Below are positions 1 through 5,966 of a DNA stretch of 8,312 bases, piece after piece. How positions within the stretch are numbered: position 1 is the stretch's first letter; each line of letters opens with the position of its first letter. Origin of the DNA: Methanobacteriota archaeon. Its GTDB lineage: Archaea > Thermoplasmatota > Poseidoniia > Poseidoniales > Poseidoniaceae. Location of the stretch: contig PBXF01000052.1 of assembly GCA_002727515.1 (NCBI GenBank), positions 32,400 to 40,711 on the forward strand, in the 5' to 3' direction. The notes under the pieces are model-generated. The model ran no database searches, was not told the DNA's origin, and saw only the letters and a list, made by a program, of their open reading frames with translations. A program made the translations under genes and the position numbers.

Positions 1-92
1 TCCTTGAGGGTTTGAATCAAAGAGAGATTGTGTTCTCGTCTTTTTTGATAATCCGGGTCAGATTTGTTGACACGGGTTGGTAGTCTATCCAT
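1..92 (-). CDS. Acyl-CoA carboxylase carboxyltransferase (beta) subunit, N-terminal fragment
   Basis: Only the first 30 codons are present; the gene runs off the left edge. The translation begins MDRLPTRVNKSDPDYQKRRE and continues HNLSLIQTLK. The pattern L-x-T-R, then about eight residues, Y-Q, then N-x-x-L-I-x-x-L resembles the amino terminus of biotin-dependent carboxyltransferase subunits of the methylcrotonyl-CoA/propionyl-CoA carboxylase beta type. Those enzymes move carboxyl from biotin to an acyl-CoA in the cytoplasm. The ATG at 92 is chosen because a strong Shine-Dalgarno sequence lies 5 nt upstream; the ATG at 106 is in another frame and soon hits a stop. The gene follows DUF63 by 50 bp on the same strand. 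The reading frame and start are well supported. The family call rests on a short, non-catalytic stretch, and the acyl substrate cannot be told. Confidence 0.5.
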   Translation of the reverse strand, partial: MDRLPTRVNKSDPDYQKRREHNLSLIQTLK

Positions 93-97
93 TTCTG

Positions 98-104
98 CCC
101 CTCC
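98..104 (-). promoter_or_regulatory. Shine-Dalgarno site of the carboxylase gene
   Basis: On the minus strand this reads GGAGGGG, ending 5 nt before the ATG at 92. It is the most purine-rich ribosome-binding site in the window and fixes the start of the partial gene at the left edge. Confidence 0.7.
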
Positions 105-113
105 ATTGTAAGC

Positions 114-132
114 GAAGTCAAGTATTGACTTC
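114..132. repeat. Perfect 8-bp inverted repeat (hairpin or operator)
   Basis: The arms GAAGTCAA (114-121) and TTGACTTC (125-132) are perfectly complementary and are separated by 3 nt. The element lies in the 50-bp gap between the DUF63 stop and the carboxylase start, about 10 nt before the carboxylase Shine-Dalgarno site. In RNA it would fold into an 8-bp stem with a tight triloop. No T-run follows on either strand, so it does not look like a classical terminator. A protein operator or an intercistronic RNA hairpin is more likely. The repeat is seen directly; its role is inference. Confidence 0.55.
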
Positions 133-142
133 AATCAACCGC

Positions 143-1420
143 CTAAACTCCTAGAATTAATCGGCCAATATCTCTCAAGCCCGGAGCCATTCCAACAATC
201 ATTACGCCAAGCACAATCAATACACGGAGGTGCTGTTGTCTTGACTCGACACGCATTTCTGTGAACATCCATACAATCAATCCAACTATGATGGCCTTGA
301 CGATGAAGAATAACCAAGCGCCTTCTCCAAGGATGTCAAAGCCATTACCGAATTGTATGACAGCATCAGAAACTGGATGTTTTTCAGAATAGCCATACCA
401 GTCTATACCTACCATTGTTGCTAATCCATCACATAACTGACCAAACAACATTCCTGCCACTAGCGGAGTTGCCAGTATACCTTTAGGAGATAGCATTTCG
501 ACAGGATGTGCAGATCTATCTTCAGATTCCCATTCATCCACAGTCATACCATCAGGGATGACTCCAACTTCATACCCTGTCAATCGCAACTGGCGAAGAT
601 CTTCTTCGCCTATCTTCCAAACATAATAGGTGATAACGAGAGGAATTCCTACAACTACGAGCAATGGAATCACGATATCATGATCTTTGGGCATTGCATC
701 GTTCCCTTGAGCCCATGGTGTCGACGCTAATTGAGCCCAATGACCTAGACCCATGACGATTAATCCGCTTGCAAATGCAAGCATCGACCTTGAGATTGCA
801 TTCCAATCCCAAGTGTTTAGCATAACTACTGCGATGGTTACCGCACCAGCAATCGTTCCAAATAGAATCCAATTATCACCAGCCTCATGCAAACTTGCAT
901 TCGGCAGAATTAGAAGAGATGTAAAGAAGATGTAAGCAACGATGAGTGTTGCTAACATGGATAACTCATTCTTACGATTGATATGACCTATTACCGCAGA
1001 AAGGACAAGCCACCCAGCTAGATGAAGGTGTATCAACGGAGAAATGAATAACACATCTATTCCTTCTCCAAAGAAATCTGCATCTTCCATTACTCTGAGA
1101 ACAGGTGCTAGGATAACCCAAGCAATGAGTGCCCAAACCATCTTATCATCCGTTGGAATCTGCCATTTTCTGAAAAAAGCCTGTAAAACAATTACTGCTG
1201 AAACCATTCCTAGAATGTAAACTGCAGTGTTTACACCGGAATATCCAGCATCACCACTGGAGCCTGCGTCCTTTACAATCGGATCCCAAATATAGATCTT
1301 GACGAAATCATCCCAAAACAAGTCAGGAGCAAAAATCAATCCAGAAATTACAATGAAGATTACTGAAAGGATTATCCCAATAAGGATTGATTCACCCTTA
1401 GAAAATTCAGTATCTTCCAT
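143..1420 (-). CDS. DUF63 family multi-pass membrane protein
   Basis: This 425-residue integral membrane protein of unknown function belongs to the archaeal DUF63 family. It shows the family signatures in order: W-D-P-I-V with Y-x-x-V-N-T-x-x-Y (about 45-68), RVMEDADFF with an ISPLIH segment (109-131), GIDWYGYSEKHP (338-349), and APGLRDIGRLILGV at the extreme C terminus (412-425). By eye there are roughly eight to ten hydrophobic segments, beginning at residues 11-31. A hydrophilic, acidic loop of about 45 residues (270-313) splits the protein. Charged residues set within hydrophobic stretches (R109, E112, D113, R416, D417) suggest a catalytic or binding site in the membrane, but no reaction is known to me for the family. 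The ATG at 1420 has only a weak GGGA-like site upstream. It follows the FKBP gene by 42 bp and precedes the carboxylase by 50 bp, so operon membership is plausible. Family assignment is secure; function is open. Confidence 0.85.
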   Translation of the reverse strand: MEDTEFSKGESILIGIILSVIFIVISGLIFAPDLFWDDFVKIYIWDPIVKDAGSSGDAGYSGVNTAVYILGMVSAVIVLQAFFRKWQIPTDDKMVWALIAWVILAPVLRVMEDADFFGEGIDVLFISPLIHLHLAGWLVLSAVIGHINRKNELSMLATLIVAYIFFTSLLILPNASLHEAGDNWILFGTIAGAVTIAVVMLNTWDWNAISRSMLAFASGLIVMGLGHWAQLASTPWAQGNDAMPKDHDIVIPLLVVVGIPLVITYYVWKIGEEDLRQLRLTGYEVGVIPDGMTVDEWESEDRSAHPVEMLSPKGILATPLVAGMLFGQLCDGLATMVGIDWYGYSEKHPVSDAVIQFGNGFDILGEGAWLFFIVKAIIVGLIVWMFTEMRVESRQQHLRVLIVLGVMIVGMAPGLRDIGRLILGV

Positions 1421-1462
1421 GTTTTTCCCACTGTCGGTTAGATGAAGAGTATTTTGTTAGTT

Positions 1463-2296
1463 TCACTCTTCTTCAGCAGTTAATCTTGCGATTAAGTCCG
1501 CTTTCTTACCGCCAACTGGTAATCCTGCAGCCTTGCAGCGTTCTTTCAATTCAGCGACTGATAACTTGGACAAATCTTCGCCATCATCTGAATCGTCTGA
1601 TTCTTCAGCGTCTGCTGCAACTCTTGGTTCGTGAACTTCAACAAATGAGACCTTGCCTGCACTTACTGAATCTCTTAGGACTGTTACAAGTCTAAATTTC
1701 ATCATTGCTGCATTAGGGTCGAATAACATTGTTTGTGGAACAACGATTGAAACATCGTCACCATCGAAACTGACTTCGAAACCGGATTGTCCAGTATTGG
1801 ACTCTAGTAGAGCTGCTACTTTTTCTTCCTTACCTTCGATTACCTTCACAATCTTGTAATCATACTTCAGAGTCTTACCAGCCATTGGGTGGTTATAATC
1901 GATTCTTGCTCTTCCAGCAGCAAGGTATGAAAGTGTCCCTTGACGGCCTTCAATAGTGACTGGGCCACCGATGTAAAGGGACTTAGGGTCTCTAACATGG
2001 CGGACTAATTTGTCGATTGAAATTGTTTCAATTTGGTCAGGGTCTTTCTCACCGTATGCATCTACAGGAGCGATTTCTACAGAAACGTCCTTGTTTGGCT
2101 TGGCAGAGAGTAGGCTTTCTTCGAATCCTGAAATTAGGTTTCCTGAGCCAACCACACAGACCAGAGGAGTGTATTCACGGCCTTCTTGGTGCATTTCATG
2201 TTCCTTTGCTGTCTCTTCTCTGGTAGTTTCTACTAACTCGCCAGATTCTGCATAATATAAGTCGTAATCTACGTGGACTATTGTTCCTTCATCCAT
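1463..2296 (-). CDS. FKBP-type peptidyl-prolyl cis-trans isomerase with C-terminal SAP motif
   Basis: This 277-residue soluble protein is predicted to speed proline isomerisation and act as a folding chaperone in the cytoplasm; no signal peptide is visible. From the ATG at 2296, residues 1-92 are the first part of the FKBP fold, with VGSGNLISGFEESL (49-62) and PVDAYGEKD (77-85). About 93-132 form the inserted flap (IF) chaperone domain of SlyD-like proteins. The chain returns to FKBP at DYNHPMAGKTL (133-143). Residues 155-225 match the extra C-terminal domain of archaeal FKBP26-type proteins. Then comes an acidic linker (228-241, mostly D/E/S) and a SAP-like helix-turn-helix (242-274: LSKLSVAELKERCKAAGLP, then GKKADLI). 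SAP motifs usually bind nucleic acid. A GTG at 2305 in the same frame would add three residues, but it lies inside the Shine-Dalgarno site, so ATG 2296 is preferred. The gene sits 55 bp after ccmF. Confidence 0.88.
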   Translation of the reverse strand: MDEGTIVHVDYDLYYAESGELVETTREETAKEHEMHQEGREYTPLVCVVGSGNLISGFEESLLSAKPNKDVSVEIAPVDAYGEKDPDQIETISIDKLVRHVRDPKSLYIGGPVTIEGRQGTLSYLAAGRARIDYNHPMAGKTLKYDYKIVKVIEGKEEKVAALLESNTGQSGFEVSFDGDDVSIVVPQTMLFDPNAAMMKFRLVTVLRDSVSAGKVSFVEVHEPRVAADAEESDDSDDGEDLSKLSVAELKERCKAAGLPVGGKKADLIARLTAEEE

Positions 2297-2301
2297 GGTT
2301 T

Positions 2302-2307
2302 TCACCT
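2302..2307 (-). promoter_or_regulatory. Shine-Dalgarno site of the FKBP gene, deciding the start
   Basis: The minus strand reads AGGTGA here, a perfect match to the archaeal 16S 3' end, placed 5 nt before the ATG at 2296. The competing in-frame GTG (2305-2303) is part of this site and therefore unlikely to be the initiator. Confidence 0.65.
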
Positions 2308-2351
2308 TCCCAATTTTACGGGGTTAAATTCGCCGACTTAACATCCCTATT

Positions 2352-4655
2352 TCAAACAGTTGGGTGCTTTTTAGGCAACCAAATTCTGAGAGTGGCTAGC
2401 ATCATCAGTACCCATCCTGCCCAAACAAGATGGATACCTGGTAAATCATAGACCATTATTCGAACTAAATCACTACCTTGCATCAAGGACTGTGCTTGGG
2501 TTCCATCCATGATCAATACGAGGTCGCCATGCCACATACTGATACGGTCAACTTCGGACCGTGCTCTTGTGTCAAAACGTAAGACTCCTGGTTCTACAGT
2601 TTCCAATAACTCTCCATCTTTGTATACATTGATTTTCGCTCCGAGATATCCATCTCCAACCTCCAATCCTTCTGTTTGATTAACAACTTCAATAAATTCG
2701 AATTCGTAACCTTCCCATTCAACTTTCTCACCTTTGACCATTGTAACGCTATGAGAAAAAGTTCCTCTATCGATTATTGTTGTACTCATCACGTGCCCAA
2801 TTATCATCAGAACGAGTCCAAAATGAATTATGTGAGCGAAGAAAGTGATTTTCTTCCTTTCGGAATTTTTGATTAAAGAAAGAGTCGCTGGCAGAGCCAA
2901 CAAAGCAGGCAACAAAACGACCAAACCGATTTGTCCTCTGCTAATCGAGGCTCCGATGATATCTGTAGAATCGTATCCTAAGCTATTTCCAAACAGCCAC
3001 GCCAAGACGAAAATTATTGGTGAGCCAATAATCAGATAGAACACTCTATCTGGCTTCTCCCTTAAACTCCACATTGTTAGAGCAATCATCATTGCTGCCA
3101 AAAACGGCGCTCCATACATTTCATGTGCTGAGAATTGAATAGCATCTATACTGGAAATAAGAATCACAAGAGTGAGAATTAGATACAAACCAACAACTGT
3201 GACAGGAGTCCATAATGCAAGGCGCTGCTGGTATTTCCTCTCCTTGAAAGAGAATTTTGACTCGTTATCTGATTCATGGATGAACCATGGCGCAATGAAA
3301 GCCATCATTCCAACCGCACATATCCATACGTCTAGCATACCAGACCAGGATGCAGAAAGGAACAACATAACTCCCGCAGCAGCCCAACCCCAAGCCTTCA
3401 ACTTCTCCTTCTCAAAAATTAATCCAAAGGCGAATAACAAGGAAATTAACTCGAAGAAAACCATACCGTGAACCATCCGCAAACCAACCATAACCGCAGG
3501 TATAGCGAACCATTTCCAATCATGACCTTTTGGAAGTGATTTAATTCCAGATTCTACAAACGGGCCCAATCCAATGATAACAAGAAGAGTAGATGGGAAG
3601 TCTTCCATTACATCTCCGCCTCCGAGCCAGCCAAGAAGGGCGATTGCTGGAAGCAAGGAAAACCACCAGTTTGAAAATTTGAAACCAAGTCGTGATGCTA
3701 GGAATACTGCCATTAATTGAGTTATTCCGAGGAAATAAATCAGAACTTCAACACCACTCGCATCTGATAGTAAAACCATCAGTCTTCCAAATACATCACC
3801 AGGCGGAGAGCCTCCTTGTTCGACGACGAAAGTGTGAACGCTAACCGCCCAAACTCCTCCTGCCCTTGTTACCATAGTCGCAAGGAGAGACAATGCACCA
3901 CAAGCCATGGCAATACCTGCCCACATGTGATCTGTGGTCTTCCCAGGTCTTGTTCTAAGGTGAAGTAACATCACTATCGCAATCCAAGGTAGTAGCGACC
4001 CCGTTTCTACAGGATCCCAAGCCCAATATCCACCCCAATCAAGAATCAAATACGCCCAAAGGCCACCTAAACCAATACCTAGGGTAGCGAAGAAAAAGGC
4101 AGGTCTTGCAACATGGATTAATCGGTCTTTGATTCCCTTACTGCTAACTATCAATGAAGAAATTCCAATGCTGGTTAATGTGATACACAACGAATAAGAT
4201 AGGAAAATCAGCGGTGGATGAATGACCATCAAGTCTGTTTGCAACAGTTCATTCAGACCTGGCCCGGTTCCATTCTCGCCCTTGAATGGATCTAAGGACC
4301 AAGCTACAAGTAGCAAAGTAAGAGAAAAGCCGTTCATTAGACGTAGACGAAATAGATGGGTTTCGTCATTTTCTCCAGCAAGAGGATTCCTCCAGATAAT
4401 AGACAATAGAGCCATCCATGCAGCCCATAGAAGAATTGGGCCTTCTCTTGCTGCCCAGGTTGCTGCAAATCTATACTTTACAGGCAATTCTTGGCCACCA
4501 TACCAAGCAACCAAGTGTATTGAATCATAATTTAGAGTAAACATCAATGCCAATATGAAAAAAGGCATCGCAATTATCCACGTTAATCTGGCATCGGGTC
4601 GGTAAGTTACCCAAGCAGCCGCTACAACCGCTATTGGCATCAATAATGATTCCAC
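2352..4655 (-). CDS. ccmF: Cytochrome c maturation protein CcmF (haem lyase subunit)
   Basis: This 767-residue polytopic membrane protein belongs to the CcmF/WWD haem-handling family. In System I these proteins take haem from CcmE and, with CcmH, attach it to CXXCH apocytochromes on the outer face of the membrane. Family marks are an AAREGPILLW segment (68-77), IHPPL (145-149), the tryptophan-rich haem motif WGGYWAWDPVETGSLLPW (207-224), TRAGGVWAVSVH (263-274), a late membrane helix with AHIIHFG (607-613), and an external soluble domain (about 625-735) before the last helix (738-757). H274 and H608 are candidate axial haem ligands by comparison with bacterial CcmF. At 767 residues it exceeds E. 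coli CcmF (about 650); the extra length is central (about 325-480) and hydrophobic. The start is GTG at 4655, backed by GGTGA 6 nt upstream overlapping the reductase stop; ATG 4640 is the alternative. No ccmA, ccmB, ccmC, ccmE or ccmH is in the window. Confidence 0.9.
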   Translation of the reverse strand: MESLLMPIAVVAAAWVTYRPDARLTWIIAMPFFILALMFTLNYDSIHLVAWYGGQELPVKYRFAATWAAREGPILLWAAWMALLSIIWRNPLAGENDETHLFRLRLMNGFSLTLLLVAWSLDPFKGENGTGPGLNELLQTDLMVIHPPLIFLSYSLCITLTSIGISSLIVSSKGIKDRLIHVARPAFFFATLGIGLGGLWAYLILDWGGYWAWDPVETGSLLPWIAIVMLLHLRTRPGKTTDHMWAGIAMACGALSLLATMVTRAGGVWAVSVHTFVVEQGGSPPGDVFGRLMVLLSDASGVEVLIYFLGITQLMAVFLASRLGFKFSNWWFSLLPAIALLGWLGGGDVMEDFPSTLLVIIGLGPFVESGIKSLPKGHDWKWFAIPAVMVGLRMVHGMVFFELISLLFAFGLIFEKEKLKAWGWAAAGVMLFLSASWSGMLDVWICAVGMMAFIAPWFIHESDNESKFSFKERKYQQRLALWTPVTVVGLYLILTLVILISSIDAIQFSAHEMYGAPFLAAMMIALTMWSLREKPDRVFYLIIGSPIIFVLAWLFGNSLGYDSTDIIGASISRGQIGLVVLLPALLALPATLSLIKNSERKKITFFAHIIHFGLVLMIIGHVMSTTIIDRGTFSHSVTMVKGEKVEWEGYEFEFIEVVNQTEGLEVGDGYLGAKINVYKDGELLETVEPGVLRFDTRARSEVDRISMWHGDLVLIMDGTQAQSLMQGSDLVRIMVYDLPGIHLVWAGWVLMMLATLRIWLPKKHPTV

Positions 4656-4661
4656 TTAGTT

Positions 4662-4666
4662 TCACC
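4662..4666 (-). promoter_or_regulatory. Shine-Dalgarno site of ccmF overlapping the upstream stop codon
   Basis: The minus strand reads GGTGA. Its last three bases are the TGA stop of the geranylgeranyl reductase, and the ccmF GTG start follows after 6 nt. Ribosomes ending the reductase would cover this site, so translational coupling is expected. The site also favours GTG 4655 over the in-frame ATG 4640 as the ccmF start. Confidence 0.65.
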
Positions 4667-5888
4667 AACCAAAATGCTTAGCTCTAGAATATCCGAATGA
4701 GAGTAATACGCTGATTACACCTTTCGTATACAGAAGGGGGTGTTTGACTAGTAATTTCATCCCAATCCATGCCTTGTCTAGCGGAGACATTGAGCCTAAT
4801 TCCTTTGGAAGACATCTCGCCATGTTGGACAACTCCTTGTCGGTTAATTCGTAAAGGGCTGTTTTGCCCTTCAAGATTTTATGATATGGCGGGAATCGAT
4901 TTTTCCATGCTTTAACATAAGGTTGCATAGCCTTGTCTGATAAATCTCCAGAAGATATTGCCTTTGCGATAGTCTGAGCGGCTTCTCTTCCGGACCAAAG
5001 TGCTAAATGAGATCCTCCTTCGAATAGTGGTGAAGTAAAACCCGCAGCATCTCCAACTAATATTAGCCCATCCCCAGTGGTAATTTCCCTAGGTCCAGAA
5101 ATCGGTATTGTTCCGCCAAATGGTCGCGGTTTTACACCAGGTTTCCGCCATTCAGGGTTTTGGATGCCTTTGCCTTTCAGATATGTATCTTCTACGAATT
5201 TATCTAGATATTTGATAGCCCCTTTTTTGTCGGTTGTGACTAAACCTACATTGGCTCTTCCACCTTCCTTTGGAATCATCCAAACATATCCGTGAGGAGA
5301 ATATTCTGGCCAGAGGTAGAAATCAAGATAGCCGTCATTATCCACCTCTGTCATCTCATATTGGAAGCCTGCAATTACCTCTACCTCCGTACCCATATCG
5401 AGGATTTTTGAGGCAGCACCGCTTACTCCAGAAGCATCAATTACAGCCTTACATTCGATTGGAAATTGCTCTCCTCGTCCATCAATTTTCCAATTGGTAA
5501 ATTCATTTTCGCTATTGTAAATTCTTTCCATTGAAGTTACTCTATGAGAGCGGTGTAATTCAGCGCCTTTACTCTCTGCTTCTGACATCAGCCATTGTTC
5601 GAATTTGTGTTTCTCCAAAACATATCCTTTCTCTGTGAGAAGCTTTTCTGTACCATCAGGGAAGATGACTCTGATTCCTTTACAATCCAATGCGATAACA
5701 TCCTCTGGTAAATCCAGGTCGAGATTGTCTACTGCCATTTGTGACAAACATTCCCCGCAATGTACTGGAACCCCAACTTCAGGATCCGCTTCGACTATAA
5801 TCGCCTTCAAACCTGCTCGACTAGCATGTAACGCAGCCGAGCCGCCGCCGGGGCCTGCTCCGATAATCAAAACATCGCAGGTCGCCAT
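4662..5888 (-). CDS. Geranylgeranyl reductase family flavoprotein
   Basis: This 408-residue FAD-dependent reductase saturates double bonds of isoprenoid chains, either in archaeal membrane lipids (digeranylgeranylglycerophospholipid reductase) or in prenylquinones. It has an N-terminal Rossmann FAD-binding motif, GAGPGGGSAALHASRAG (10-26), ending in the acidic ribose-binding stretch IVEAD. A cysteine motif, CGECLS (44-49), is characteristic of archaeal members. The substrate-pocket motif PHGYVWMIP (198-206) and the second FAD motif GLILVGDAAGFTSPLFEGG (274-292) follow. Length is normal for the family. The C-terminal 60 residues are moderately hydrophobic, fitting a membrane-surface enzyme. 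ATG 5888 has no Shine-Dalgarno sequence, but a TATA-like stretch about 30 bp upstream suggests a nearly leaderless mRNA. It heads the minus-strand run, is coupled to ccmF and diverges from ubiD-ubiA. That context makes a quinone role worth considering, but the substrate cannot be read from sequence. Confidence 0.88.
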   Translation of the reverse strand: MATCDVLIIGAGPGGGSAALHASRAGLKAIIVEADPEVGVPVHCGECLSQMAVDNLDLDLPEDVIALDCKGIRVIFPDGTEKLLTEKGYVLEKHKFEQWLMSEAESKGAELHRSHRVTSMERIYNSENEFTNWKIDGRGEQFPIECKAVIDASGVSGAASKILDMGTEVEVIAGFQYEMTEVDNDGYLDFYLWPEYSPHGYVWMIPKEGGRANVGLVTTDKKGAIKYLDKFVEDTYLKGKGIQNPEWRKPGVKPRPFGGTIPISGPREITTGDGLILVGDAAGFTSPLFEGGSHLALWSGREAAQTIAKAISSGDLSDKAMQPYVKAWKNRFPPYHKILKGKTALYELTDKELSNMARCLPKELGSMSPLDKAWIGMKLLVKHPLLYTKGVISVLLSFGYSRAKHFGW

Positions 5889-5966
5889 GAATAGGCCAGT
5901 ACGAGGCAGGACTTGAATAAGTCGGATTGGAACAAGGATTCATGAAGCATATGCTGTAGGAATATC
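5889..5966. promoter_or_regulatory. Divergent promoter region between the reductase and ubiD, with a central dyad
   Basis: This 78-bp gap separates two gene runs pointing away from each other, so it must hold both promoters unless they lie inside genes. Near its middle is the dyad GACTT-gaat-AAGTC (5910-5923). Read on the minus strand, CTTATTCA (5921-5914) is centred about 30 bp before the reductase ATG, the distance expected of an archaeal TATA box for a leaderless or nearly leaderless transcript. On the plus strand, TTGAATAA (5913-5920) would place a start near 5944, giving a leader of roughly 23 nt with a weak AGGA (5958-5961) before the ubiD ATG. One element may thus serve both directions or bind a regulator. 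The promoter's presence follows from gene layout; the exact boxes are inference. Confidence 0.4.

Noticed and set aside
9..106. ATG at 106 on the minus strand as an alternative start at the left edge
   Set aside because: It is out of frame with the carboxylase-like sequence and reaches a stop within about 30 codons; the purine-rich site just downstream of it serves ATG 92.
1421..1462. Terminator or promoter in the gap between the FKBP and DUF63 genes
   Set aside because: The 42-bp gap shows no hairpin, no minus-strand T-run and no convincing TATA box, so read-through is the simplest reading.
2297..2305. GTG at 2305 as start of the FKBP gene, adding three residues
   Set aside because: The GTG is part of the AGGTGA ribosome-binding site; ATG 2296 has proper 5-nt spacing from it.
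4222..4530. Open frame of 102 codons on the plus strand within ccmF
   Set aside because: It lies opposite a strongly conserved coding region, has no ribosome-binding site or recognisable domain, and its composition is that of an antisense shadow.
4638..4640. ATG 4640 as the start of ccmF
   Set aside because: The GTG at 4655 has a well-spaced GGTGA site; starting at 4640 would leave that site 21 nt away. It remains possible but less likely.
5605..5916. Open frame of 103 codons on the plus strand covering the reductase N terminus
   Set aside because: It is antisense to the Rossmann motif of the reductase and shows no family features.
5942..5959. Five-codon upstream reading frame (MKHML) before ubiD
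   Set aside because: It is too short to support, has no ribosome-binding site, and may occur by chance; nothing indicates attenuation.
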